Source: Halomonas rhizosphaerae (GTDB lineage Bacteria > Pseudomonadota > Gammaproteobacteria > Pseudomonadales > Halomonadaceae). Taken from it: DNA of 64,000 nucleotides. The DNA is taken from positions 1 to 64,000 of the forward strand of contig NZ_JASCQP010000024.1 in assembly GCF_030010555.1 (NCBI RefSeq), in the 5' to 3' direction. Both the position numbers and the translations under genes were made by a program. This document shows positions 56,216 to 64,000 of this stretch, piece by piece; position 1 is the first letter of the stretch, and the number at the start of each line of letters is the position of its first letter. The notes under the pieces were generated by a model. That model was not told the origin of the DNA. It worked only from the letters and a program-made list of their open reading frames with translations, and did not search any database.

Positions 56216-58540
56216 TCAGCCCGTCAGGTGGATGGGCTCCAGCGCCTCGCCGGGGTCGAGGACCCGGCCTATGACGCTGGCCCGGGCATAGCCCAGGGCA
56301 TGCAGGGCTTCCAGGCAGGCCTCGGCGCGCTCGGCGGGCACGCTGGCCAGCAGGCCCCCGGCGGTCTGGGGGTCGAAGAGGAGCGGGTAGCGGGGGTGCT
56401 CGACCCAGTCGGCCTGGTCGCGGATGGCCCGGCGCAGGCGCACGTTGGCGGGCTGCAGGGAGCTCAGGATGCCGGCGGCGACGGTCTCCTCCGCGCCCTC
56501 GAGCAGCGGCAGGGCCGCCAGGTCGAGCTCGGCATCCACGCCCGAGGGGCGGGTCATCTCGACCAGGTGACCCAGCAGGCCGAAGCCGGTGAGATCGGTG
56601 CAGGCGGTGGCGCCGTGCTCGCGCAGGCAGCTTGCCGCCTGGCGGCTGGACTGGCACATGCTCGCCAGGGCGGCATCGATCCAGCGCCCGCGGGCACCGA
56701 GCCGGGCATGGGCGGCGAACAGGGTGCCGGTGCCGATGGGCTTGGTCAGGATCAGTGCCTGGCCGGGTCGGAGGCCGCCTTTCGTCAGGGCGCTGTCGCC
56801 GCCGGCATCGATCAGGCCATTGACGGCAAACCCCAGTGCCAGTTCGCTGCCCTCGCCGGTATGTCCGCCGACCAGGGCGCAGCCGGCCTCGTTGAGCACC
56901 TCCACGGCGCCGCGCATCATCTGGTAGACGGTGTCCTCCACCTTGGCCTCGAGCCCCTGGGGCACCGTGGCCACGGCGGTGGCGGTCTGCGCCTCGGCGC
57001 CCATGGCGAAGATGTCGCCCAGGGCGTGGTTGGCGGCGACCTGGCCGAAGACATAGGGGTCGTCGATGAAGGCGCGGAAGAAGTCGATGGTATGCACCAT
57101 GTCCTTGCCCGGCGGTACCCGCACCACGGCGGCGTCGTCCGGGGCATGCAGGCCGACCAGCACCTCCTCGCGCGCCACCGGCTCGAGGGTCGAGAGGGCC
57201 CGGGAGAGCACCGAGGCGCCCACCTTGGCCCCGCAGCCGCCGCAGCGCATGGCGATGGCCGAGATCGCCTGGGCGTTCTCCTCCTCGTCCAGCACCACCC
57301 GGCTGTGGGCCGGGGCCTTCATGGTGTTCTCGTCCATGGGCGGCAGGTCGTTGAATCGAGCCATGAAGCGCCGGTCGATGCCGTCCTTCCAGCGCCACAC
57401 CCAGTCGCCGGCGAGGCAGAGCCCGCCCCGGGAGGCCACGGCGTGGCGGTCGCCGGTGCTGATCAGGGCCAGCCATCTCGCCTGGGGGCGGTAGGGCGCC
57501 AGGGGGCGGCCGGTCACCGCGGCGCGCAGGTTGTCGGCCAGCGGTCGACCCTGGCGCACGGCGAAGACCCCGGCCTTCTCGCGGGGATGGTTGACCTGGC
57601 GGGCGATGTCGCCGGCGGCGAAGATGCGCGGGTCCGATGGTGAGCGCAGGGTGTCGTCGACCTCGATGAAGCCGTCGTCGTCGAGGGCCAGCCGGGTGCC
57701 GCGCAGCCAGGCGGCGCCGCCGGCGTTGGTCACCCAGACGATCTCGTCGGCGGGGTGCCAGGTGCCGTCGGCGGCCTGCAGGCGGCCCGCCTCGACGTCG
57801 ACGACCTCGGTGGCGGTGTGCACCTCGACGCCGCGGCGGGCCAGGGTGTCGCGGAACTGCGCCCGTACCCGCGCATTGTGGGTCGGCAGGATCTGCTCGC
57901 CGCGGGTGAAGAGCGCGAAGGAGAGCTCGGCCGGGTCACGTCCCCGGGCGGCCAGTTCCCTGCCCAGCCGGTACTGCATGGCCAGCAGCAGTTCGACGCC
58001 GCCGGCGCCGCCGCCGACCACCGCGACACGGGTCCGGCCAGCGTGCTCCTCGAGGCGCCGGAGCAGCGTCTGCCAGCGGTCGTTGAACTGGTGGATCGGC
58101 TTGACCGGGACGGCATGCTCGCCGGCGCCGCTGACCGCCTCCACGCGCGGCGTCGAGCCGATATTGATCGACATCCAGTCATAGGGGACCGGGGGGCGCG
58201 AGCGGCAGAGCACGGTCCGGGCAGCGTGGTCGATGCCGATTACCTCGTCGCTGAAGAAGCGTGCCCCGGCATATTCCGCCAGTCGGCGCAGGTCGATATG
58301 CACGTCGTCGTAGGTGTAATGCCCGGCGACGTAGCCCGGCAGCATGCCCGAGTAGGGGGTATGGGTGTCGCGGCAGATCAGGGTGAGCCTGACGCCCGGT
58401 TCGGGCTTCATGGCGAAGCGCTTCAGTACGCCCACGTGGGTGTGTCCGCCGCCGACCAGGACGATATCCCGTAACGCTTGTAACCCCTGGGGCTGCTGCG
58501 GTTGCTGCATGGTCAGGTTCGCTCTAGATTGGTGAGACAT
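56216..58540 (-). CDS. senC: Selenophosphate synthetase with N-terminal FAD/NAD oxidoreductase domain (SenC role)
   Basis: A 774-aa fusion. Residues of about 22-400 are a pyridine-nucleotide-disulfide oxidoreductase: IVLVGGGHTHV (26-36), VAVVGGGAGGVE (172-183) and FAAGDIARQ (307-315). Residues of about 425-774 are SelD with active-site CGGCGAKV (C433, C436, K439; TGC codons, not Sec), IDFFRAFIDDPYVFGQVAAN and GHTGEGSELALGF. SelD makes selenophosphate from selenide and ATP. The oxidoreductase domain, known in fused SelDs, may generate or shuttle the selenide. ATG at 58540 or 58510. It is convergent with senB and divergent from egtD, so it supplies selenophosphate to SenB. A general selenoprotein role cannot be excluded. 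Confidence 0.9.
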   Translation of the reverse strand: MSHQSRANLTMQQPQQPQGLQALRDIVLVGGGHTHVGVLKRFAMKPEPGVRLTLICRDTHTPYSGMLPGYVAGHYTYDDVHIDLRRLAEYAGARFFSDEVIGIDHAARTVLCRSRPPVPYDWMSINIGSTPRVEAVSGAGEHAVPVKPIHQFNDRWQTLLRRLEEHAGRTRVAVVGGGAGGVELLLAMQYRLGRELAARGRDPAELSFALFTRGEQILPTHNARVRAQFRDTLARRGVEVHTATEVVDVEAGRLQAADGTWHPADEIVWVTNAGGAAWLRGTRLALDDDGFIEVDDTLRSPSDPRIFAAGDIARQVNHPREKAGVFAVRQGRPLADNLRAAVTGRPLAPYRPQARWLALISTGDRHAVASRGGLCLAGDWVWRWKDGIDRRFMARFNDLPPMDENTMKAPAHSRVVLDEEENAQAISAIAMRCGGCGAKVGASVLSRALSTLEPVAREEVLVGLHAPDDAAVVRVPPGKDMVHTIDFFRAFIDDPYVFGQVAANHALGDIFAMGAEAQTATAVATVPQGLEAKVEDTVYQMMRGAVEVLNEAGCALVGGHTGEGSELALGFAVNGLIDAGGDSALTKGGLRPGQALILTKPIGTGTLFAAHARLGARGRWIDAALASMCQSSRQAASCLREHGATACTDLTGFGLLGHLVEMTRPSGVDAELDLAALPLLEGAEETVAAGILSSLQPANVRLRRAIRDQADWVEHPRYPLLFDPQTAGGLLASVPAERAEACLEALHALGYARASVIGRVLDPGEALEPIHLTG

Positions 58541-58647
58541 CGGCGTTGCCGCCTCAGTCTAAAGGTAAAACGATGGTACGACGCCATCGCGATGGCCGCG
58601 TGTTGTCGTCTCCTGCCACCCGAACCTTTCGCCCGCGAGGGACCTCG

Positions 58648-59610
58648 ATGACCACTGCCGTGCAGTTCCATGACCAGCATCTCGACGAGGCGGGGCCCTC
58701 GTTTCGCGAGGAGGTGATCATCGGGCTTGGCCGCTCGCCCAAGGCCCTGTCGCCCAAGTATTTCTATGACGAGCGGGGCTCGCGGCTGTTCGAGTCGATC
58801 TGCGAGCAGCCCGAGTATTACCTGACCCGCACCGAGGAGGGCATCCTCTCCACGGTCGCCGACGAGATCGCGGCGCTGGTCGGGCCGGAATCGCTGATGG
58901 TCGAGCTGGGCAGCGGCGCCAGTCGCAAGGTCAGGCTGCTGCTGGAAGCGATGCGTCCCCGCCGCTACCTGGGCATGGATATCTCGCGCGACTTCCTGCT
59001 GCAGAGCACCCGCCGCCTGGCGGCCGACTATCCGTGGCTGGAGGTGCATGCCGCCTGGGGGGATTTCTCGCGTCGCCTGGCGCTGCCGTCGGGCGTCGAG
59101 GGTCGCCGGGTGGTGGCGTTCTTTCCCGGTTCGAGCATCGGCAACTTCATGCCGCGCGAGGCCGAGGCCTTCCTGGCCCGCCTGCGCCAGGCGATGCCGC
59201 CGGGCAGCGGGGTGCTGATCGGCGTTGACCTGGTCAAGGACCACGACATCCTGGAGGCGGCCTACAACGACGCCGCGGGTGTCACGGCGGCCTTCAACCT
59301 GAACCTGCTGGAGCGCATGCGCCGCGAGCTGGGGGCCGACGTCGAGGTGGAGGCCTTCCGGCACCGGGCCTTCTTCAATGCGCCGGCATCGCGCATCGAG
59401 ATGCACCTGGTAAGCCGGCAGCAGCAGGCCATCACCCTCGACGGACAGCACTTCGCCTTCGAGGAAGACGAGACGCTGCATACCGAGAATTCCTGCAAGT
59501 ACAGCGTGGCGGGGTTCCGGGCCCTGGCGGCGTGTGCCGGTTACCGGTCACGCGCCGTCTGGTGCGATGACGAGGCGCTGTTCAGCGTGCACTATCTCTC
59601 GAGCGACTAG
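58648..59610 (+). CDS. egtD: L-histidine N-alpha-methyltransferase (EgtD)
   Basis: A 320-aa SAM-dependent enzyme that trimethylates histidine to hercynine, the acceptor for both ergothioneine and selenoneine. EgtD-family features are SPKYFYDERGSRLFESICEQ (35-54), PEYYLTRTEEGIL, VELGSGASRKVRLLLEAM (85-102, SAM site), FFPGSSIGNF (158-167) and IGVDLVKD. GAGGGA precedes the ATG at 58648; an upstream in-frame ATG at 58573 lacks such a site. It is divergent from senC across 107 bases and convergent with the Ttr-type gene. Together with senA, senB and senC it completes a selenoneine route. Confidence 0.95.
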   Translation: MTTAVQFHDQHLDEAGPSFREEVIIGLGRSPKALSPKYFYDERGSRLFESICEQPEYYLTRTEEGILSTVADEIAALVGPESLMVELGSGASRKVRLLLEAMRPRRYLGMDISRDFLLQSTRRLAADYPWLEVHAAWGDFSRRLALPSGVEGRRVVAFFPGSSIGNFMPREAEAFLARLRQAMPPGSGVLIGVDLVKDHDILEAAYNDAAGVTAAFNLNLLERMRRELGADVEVEAFRHRAFFNAPASRIEMHLVSRQQQAITLDGQHFAFEEDETLHTENSCKYSVAGFRALAACAGYRSRAVWCDDEALFSVHYLSSD

Positions 59611-59639
59611 CCGCTCGGCTGGCCGAACAGCGCTGCCTG

Positions 59640-62600
59640 TCAGGCCTCGAGCCGGGTCACGCGGATCGGCAGGCCCTGGCGCACGGCGGCGCCGCTGATG
59701 GGCTCCAGCCAGGTGCCGTCCACGCTGCGGGTGGGGTCCTTGAAGCCCAGGTCGTTGATGTTGATGCCGGCCCGCAGCCACTCGAGGTCGGGCTGGGACT
59801 CGCCGTCGATCACGTGGGGGGTGGCTCCCAGGTCGCGGTGGCCATAGCCGTGCTCGATGCCCAGGGCCCCTGGCATCACTCCCTCGCCGACCAGTGCCAG
59901 TGCCACCACGCTGCCGCCGGGGCTCTCGATGCGGATGGTATCGCCGTGAGTGATGCCGAAGCGCTCGGCGTCCTGGCGGTGCATCAACACCGGGTTGTAG
60001 GGCTTGATCATGCGCAGCCGCTCGAGGCCGATGGCGTAGGAGTTCATCAGGTTCGACTTGAACGAGAACGCCAGCAGCGGCCACTCCTCCTCGGTGAACA
60101 CCTCGCGCATGGCGCGGCCGTCGGCCAGCTTCGGCATGCCGTGGAAGGGCACGCCGCGGTTGGGCTCGCCGTTACGGGTGTCGATGCTGGTGCCGACCTG
60201 CTCGTTGTAGACGCACAGGGTGCGCTTCCAGGTGCTGGTGAGGTTCTCGCCCTTGAAGTGGTCCTTGACGTCCTCGAAGCGTCCGCCGCGGGCGTAGAGA
60301 TAGGCCACCGGGCCGTGCTCCTCGGGCTTCAGGGTACGCTCGATGCGCGGCATCAGTGGCGCCAGGCCGGCGTGGGCGATATCGCTCTCGTCGGCGGCGG
60401 GCAGTGGCTCACCCTGCATGGCCACATTGGCGGCGGCGCGCAGGTAGAAGTCCTCCGCGCGGTGGAGCGGATGCAGCTTGCCCTCGGCGTCGGGGATGGC
60501 GTCGTCGCCGAAGCCGGCCAGGCCCAGGCGCTTGGCCACGGCGATGAAGAAGCTGTCCATGGAGACCGGCTCCCCCTCTTCGCTCTTCTGCTGGCGCGGC
60601 TCCACCACCGGCCAGCAGGCGGTGGTCATCTTGCCCAGGCTGCCCTTCCACGAGCCGGTGAAGCCCCACACCTCGTACATCACCGAGTCCGGCACGATGT
60701 AGTCGGCGTAGCGGTTGGTCTCGTTGAGGAAACCGTCGACGGCCACGAACAGACCCAGGCGCTTCGGGTCCTTGATCTTCTCGGCGATCAGCGCCTCCAG
60801 GCCCGCCTGTCCATAGATGGGGTTGGCCATGCAGCCGATCACCGCCTTGATGGGGTAGGGGTAGCCGTCCAGCGCCGAGGGCAGGTGCTCGGTGAGGGTG
60901 GGCGGCGCCAGCGAGCGCCAGGGGGCGCGGGCCGGGTAGGGGTCCTCGCCGGCGGCCACCTTGCGCTGGTACTCGGAGGACTTCTCGTAGGGGAAGCGCG
61001 AGCGGGAGAGGAACACGCCCTGGGGGCCGCGCTTGCCGGGGAAGTTGGCCAAATCGTAGCGGGGGCCTTCGCCCACGCCGTTGAACTGGCCGCCGCCCAC
61101 GGCGCTGCCGCCCTTGCGGTTGTGGTTGCCGGCCAGCACGTTGAGCATCTGCATGCCGAAGGCGGCGTAGAAGCCGTTGCCCGACATCATGCCGCCGTGG
61201 GAGTTGGCCACCGCGCGGCGGCCGTGGCGGGCGAAGCGCTGTGCCAGGTCGACGATGGTGGCCTCGGGGATGCCGCAGTGCTCGGCGTAGCTGGCCAGGC
61301 TGTGCTCGTTCGCCGCCTCGCGCAGCAGCACCATGCTGCTCTTCACGCGCACGCTCGCGCCGTCGGCGAGCTCTACCTCGCGGTCGACGAAGAGCTCGGC
61401 GGCCATCACCGCGTCGCTCGCCACCAGCTCGTCGTCGGCCACCACCATGGGGAGGTCGGCGTCGCTTCCGGCCTCGGCCTGGCCCAGGTCGCTGGCGCGC
61501 AGGAAACGGCCGCGGCGCGGGTGACCCTCGGTATCGATCACCAGGTGGGTGGCGTTGGTGTGGGTCGCCTCATTGGCGGCTTCGGCGGCGGGCTGGCCGG
61601 GCAGCTCCAGGAACGCCTTCGCATAGCCCTCGTTGTCGAGCAGCCACTGGATCATGCCCATGGCCAGGGCGCTGTCGCTGCCCGGGCGGATCGGCACCCA
61701 GCGGTTGTGATCGGCGGCATGCGATGCCGAGGCGTTGAGGCCCGGGTCGACCACCACGTAATCCAGGGTGCCGGCGGCGCGCGCCTGGGCGATCAGGCGG
61801 CCCTGGCGCTTGAAGGGGTTGCCGGCCTGGCTGGGGGCGGTGCCCACGTAGAGGATGAAGCGGGCGTTCTGGATGTCCGGCTTGGTATGGGCGTTCTTGG
61901 CCAGGTCATCCATCACGGCGCCTGCGCCCATGCGATAGGCCAGGCCGCAGTAGGAGCCGTGGTGGCCATAGTTGCGGGTGGCGAAGGCGTTCATGGTGAA
62001 CCGCTTGAGCAGCGCGGAGCGGCCGTAGTCGGTGGCCTCCATCACCATCAGCTGGTTGGCCTTCGGGCCGAACTCGGGGTTCTCCGGGTCGATCAGGGTG
62101 TCGTGGTCATGGATGGCGCGCAGGCCGTCCACGTCGCCCTCGCCGAACAGGTCGCCCCCCTCGCAGATCTCCTCGATCAGCTGCTCGAAGGAGATCTTCT
62201 GCCACTGGCGACCGCCGCGCTCGCCCACCCGCTTGAGGCAGTGGGTGACGCGGAAGGGGCTGTCGATCTGCGCCATCATGGCGTTGCCGCGGGCGCAGGC
62301 GGTGGAGCGGTTCTGCTGGCCCTGGTCACCATGGGCGCTCAGCCCGCGCAGGGCCTCGACCACCGGGGTGCGCATCGGCAGGTGCTCGTCGGCGGAGAGC
62401 GGGTGGTAGGGGTTGCCGGAGACACGCAGCACCTGGTCGGTGTCGTTGTCCACGCGCACCCGCACGCCGCACTTGGTGGTGCAGCCGTAGCAGACGGTGA
62501 AGGCCACGCGCTGGTCCGGGTTGAGGGTCAGCTCGCCGCTCTCGGGGTCGACGGTGTACTCCGGCGCCAGGGCGTTGCCATGGATGCGGTGCTCGGGCTT

Positions 62601-62726
62601 CTCGCCGGCGCTGCCGGTGACGCCCTTGCCCATCTTGAGCAACGGGTCGGAGTAGCCGGCGGCGAAGGTGGCGGCGCCGCCGGCGGCGACGGCGCCCTGG
62701 ATGAAGCGACGACGTGACTTATCCAT
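59640..62726 (-). CDS. Molybdopterin oxidoreductase, TtrA/SrdA-like catalytic subunit
   Basis: A 1028-aa Mo-bisPGD enzyme of the DMSO-reductase superfamily. A Tat signal (KSRRRFIQGAVAAGGAATFA) sends it folded to the periplasm. The [4Fe-4S] ligands are C79, C82, C86 and C144 (VCYGCTTKCG, then ACARGN). The probable Mo ligand is Cys260 in GHHGSYCGLAYR. The length and this layout fit tetrathionate reductase TtrA; SrdA selenate reductase is a close relative. AAGGAG precedes the ATG at 62726, which overlaps the end of the NrfD-like gene by 8 bases. The electron acceptor cannot be decided from sequence. Confidence 0.85.
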   Translation of the reverse strand: MDKSRRRFIQGAVAAGGAATFAAGYSDPLLKMGKGVTGSAGEKPEHRIHGNALAPEYTVDPESGELTLNPDQRVAFTVCYGCTTKCGVRVRVDNDTDQVLRVSGNPYHPLSADEHLPMRTPVVEALRGLSAHGDQGQQNRSTACARGNAMMAQIDSPFRVTHCLKRVGERGGRQWQKISFEQLIEEICEGGDLFGEGDVDGLRAIHDHDTLIDPENPEFGPKANQLMVMEATDYGRSALLKRFTMNAFATRNYGHHGSYCGLAYRMGAGAVMDDLAKNAHTKPDIQNARFILYVGTAPSQAGNPFKRQGRLIAQARAAGTLDYVVVDPGLNASASHAADHNRWVPIRPGSDSALAMGMIQWLLDNEGYAKAFLELPGQPAAEAANEATHTNATHLVIDTEGHPRRGRFLRASDLGQAEAGSDADLPMVVADDELVASDAVMAAELFVDREVELADGASVRVKSSMVLLREAANEHSLASYAEHCGIPEATIVDLAQRFARHGRRAVANSHGGMMSGNGFYAAFGMQMLNVLAGNHNRKGGSAVGGGQFNGVGEGPRYDLANFPGKRGPQGVFLSRSRFPYEKSSEYQRKVAAGEDPYPARAPWRSLAPPTLTEHLPSALDGYPYPIKAVIGCMANPIYGQAGLEALIAEKIKDPKRLGLFVAVDGFLNETNRYADYIVPDSVMYEVWGFTGSWKGSLGKMTTACWPVVEPRQQKSEEGEPVSMDSFFIAVAKRLGLAGFGDDAIPDAEGKLHPLHRAEDFYLRAAANVAMQGEPLPAADESDIAHAGLAPLMPRIERTLKPEEHGPVAYLYARGGRFEDVKDHFKGENLTSTWKRTLCVYNEQVGTSIDTRNGEPNRGVPFHGMPKLADGRAMREVFTEEEWPLLAFSFKSNLMNSYAIGLERLRMIKPYNPVLMHRQDAERFGITHGDTIRIESPGGSVVALALVGEGVMPGALGIEHGYGHRDLGATPHVIDGESQPDLEWLRAGININDLGFKDPTRSVDGTWLEPISGAAVRQGLPIRVTRLEA

Positions 62727-63900
62727 GGCTGGGCGCTCCTTCAACGTCATGTGATGCCGGTTCGGCGGGGGAGATGTCGGCGGCACTGCCGCCCTGGCGG
62801 GCCTGGCGCCACGGCACGAAGAGGTCGACCAGCAGGAGGGCGGCGAGCCACAGGCCGAAGGTGCCGACGATGCCGAGGATGCCGGAAGAGCCGGCGGGAA
62901 TGCCGTAGTGGTGGAAGCCGGCGCTGTGGCGGGCCACGGTCTGCACGTCCATCAGCACCACCCAGCGGAACATCCAGCCGACGTGCAGGGCCACCAGGCC
63001 GAGCACCCAGGCCCAGGCATGGAGTGCCGGGCGGCGTGAGGCGGGGCGGGTGAGCAGGGTGAGCACGGCGCCGAACAGGACCACGCCGGTGAGGCCACCC
63101 CACAGGGCGGTGCTGCGCCACTCGGCGCTGCCGCGCACCGACTCCATGGCCGCGGCCACGGAGCCGACGTTGGCGTTGATGCCGTCGAGGAACCAGCTGC
63201 CGGCGATCATGCCGGCGAACAGGCAGGCCCCCAGCAGCACCTTGAGCATCTGCCTGCTGACCGTCGTGCTGCGCTCACCGGCCACACGATTGAGCACCAG
63301 GATCAGCCCGCTGGCGGCGATGAAGCCGGTGGCCACGAACATCGGCGGCAGCCACACGGTGTGCCACAGCGGGCGGGCCTTGACGATGGCCACCTCGGCG
63401 CCGGTGTAGAGCATGATGCCGGTGGAGAGGGCCAGGGTACCCAGACCCACCAGCACCAGCAGGGCGCGCGGGGTGGGGGCATCACCCAGCGACACCCAGC
63501 GGGCGACCAGGCCACTGAGCCCGGGGACCTGACGATGGGCCTGCAGCGCCGGGCGCCAGGCGAGCCAGGCCAGCACGATCACGCCCACCACGTAGAGGGG
63601 CAGGATCAGGCTGCCGATGGACATCCAGGAGTGGCTGTTGGCATAGGCGTAGAAGTGCCAGAAGCGCAGCGGCTGGTGCAGGTCGGCGAGCAGGGCCACC
63701 GGGGCCACCAGGGTGGTGGTGAGGCAGGCGAGCAGCGCCAGGCGCGCGGTGGGCAGCCAGCGCTGCTTGCCGAACACCAGCGCCGGGACGGCCAGCCACA
63801 GGGTGGCGTAGGACAGCGCGATCAGGAAGAAGTACTGCACCGCCCAGGGGTACCAGGCGATGTCGTAGCGCGGGGCGAGCAGCTCAATGGCGGAATTCAT
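62719..63900 (-). CDS. NrfD/PsrC-family membrane quinol-oxidising subunit (TtrC-like)
   Basis: A 393-aa protein with about ten helices. NrfD-family features: YFFLIALSYATLWLAVPALV, LLADLHQPLRFWHFYAYAN, HSWMSIGSLILPLY and the C-terminal VLGLVALHVGWMFRWVVLMD. It passes electrons from quinol to the periplasmic Fe-S and Mo subunits. The order (Fe-S subunit, NrfD, Mo subunit) matches ttrB-ttrC-ttrA and srdB-srdC-srdA. Its start lies 17 bases inside the end of the upstream gene, and its end overlaps the Mo-subunit gene. Confidence 0.85.
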   Translation of the reverse strand: MNSAIELLAPRYDIAWYPWAVQYFFLIALSYATLWLAVPALVFGKQRWLPTARLALLACLTTTLVAPVALLADLHQPLRFWHFYAYANSHSWMSIGSLILPLYVVGVIVLAWLAWRPALQAHRQVPGLSGLVARWVSLGDAPTPRALLVLVGLGTLALSTGIMLYTGAEVAIVKARPLWHTVWLPPMFVATGFIAASGLILVLNRVAGERSTTVSRQMLKVLLGACLFAGMIAGSWFLDGINANVGSVAAAMESVRGSAEWRSTALWGGLTGVVLFGAVLTLLTRPASRRPALHAWAWVLGLVALHVGWMFRWVVLMDVQTVARHSAGFHHYGIPAGSSGILGIVGTFGLWLAALLLVDLFVPWRQARQGGSAADISPAEPASHDVEGAPSHG

Positions 63901-64000
63901 AGCCCATCTCCTGGCCGTGGGGGTCGAGGACGTCCAGGGCCACCGGCTCGGCGTCGGGGCGAGTGACGAAGCGCTCGTCCATGCCGAGGTAGAAGACCTG
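63884..64000 (-). CDS. C-terminal end of the Fe-S (TtrB-like) subunit, cut by the window edge
   Basis: The minus frame from 64000 to the TGA at 63884-63886 encodes QVFYLGMDERFVTRPDAEPV then ALDVLDPHGQEMGYEFRH, the typical tail of a PsrB/TtrB-type four-cluster ferredoxin subunit. The cysteine clusters lie outside the window. It overlaps the NrfD-like start by 17 bases, as expected for one operon. The assignment uses position more than sequence. Confidence 0.65.
   Translation of the reverse strand, partial: QVFYLGMDERFVTRPDAEPVALDVLDPHGQEMGYEFRH

Noticed and set aside
59814..62717. A 967-codon open frame on the plus strand opposite the Mo-subunit gene
   Set aside because: It is an antisense shadow caused by high GC at third codon positions; the translation is rich in Ala, Gly, Val, His and Gln with no motif, while the minus strand gives a convincing oxidoreductase.

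Overview
The window is GC-rich, gene-dense chromosomal DNA from an aerobic or facultative gammaproteobacterium. A Halomonas-like member of the Halomonadaceae is the best guess. This rests on gene content (recC-recB-recD order, a malonate TRAP/matAB block, arginine deiminase, a Ttr-type molybdoenzyme), on codon usage and on palindromic repeats; no rRNA or other phylogenetic marker is present. No tRNA, rRNA or CRISPR array was seen.

Layout. 1-13.5 kb is an accessory, partly decayed region. It starts with an IS481-type insertion sequence whose left end coincides with base 1 and which cuts an NRAMP-family gene. It continues with a DapA-family aldolase/LacI pair sharing a perfect operator palindrome, a MgtC remnant, a selenium-binding protein/methanethiol oxidase with a membrane partner, a frameshifted GGDEF gene next to a MITE-like repeat, and a three-gene block of unknown function (secreted protein, LamG-like protein, VPS62-like protein). 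A HlyD remnant and an IS481 remnant are mixed in. 13.5-23.5 kb is recC-recB-recD with overlapping genes; recB and recC carry in-frame repeat insertions. 23.7-35.4 kb holds small metabolic genes and a complete malonate module (GntR regulator, TRAP transporter, malonyl-CoA decarboxylase and synthetase), then ogt, a DMT exporter and a LysR regulator. 35.5-42.4 kb has selO, katG and a LysR/mmsA pair. 42.6-45.7 kb is a large PLD-helicase-DUF3427 protein that looks like a one-gene defence candidate. 45.8-53.8 kb has a peroxidase-like gene, a TPP-riboswitch-controlled sodium/solute symporter, a lipoprotein, ilvD, and arcA-arcC without arcB. 53.8-64 kb is the most interesting part.

The 53.8-59.6 kb block reads as a complete selenoneine pathway: an EgtB-like non-heme iron enzyme (SenA), a TIGR04348-type glycosyltransferase (SenB, selenosugar synthase), a selenophosphate synthetase fused to a flavin oxidoreductase domain (SenC/SelD), and EgtD, which makes the hercynine acceptor. 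It is followed by a TtrA/TtrC/TtrB-type (also SrdBCA-like) membrane molybdoenzyme that runs off the window. With the SBP56-family protein at 4.4 kb and SelO at 35.5 kb, the window holds several selenium-associated families. Only the sen block is physically clustered; a wider functional link is inference.
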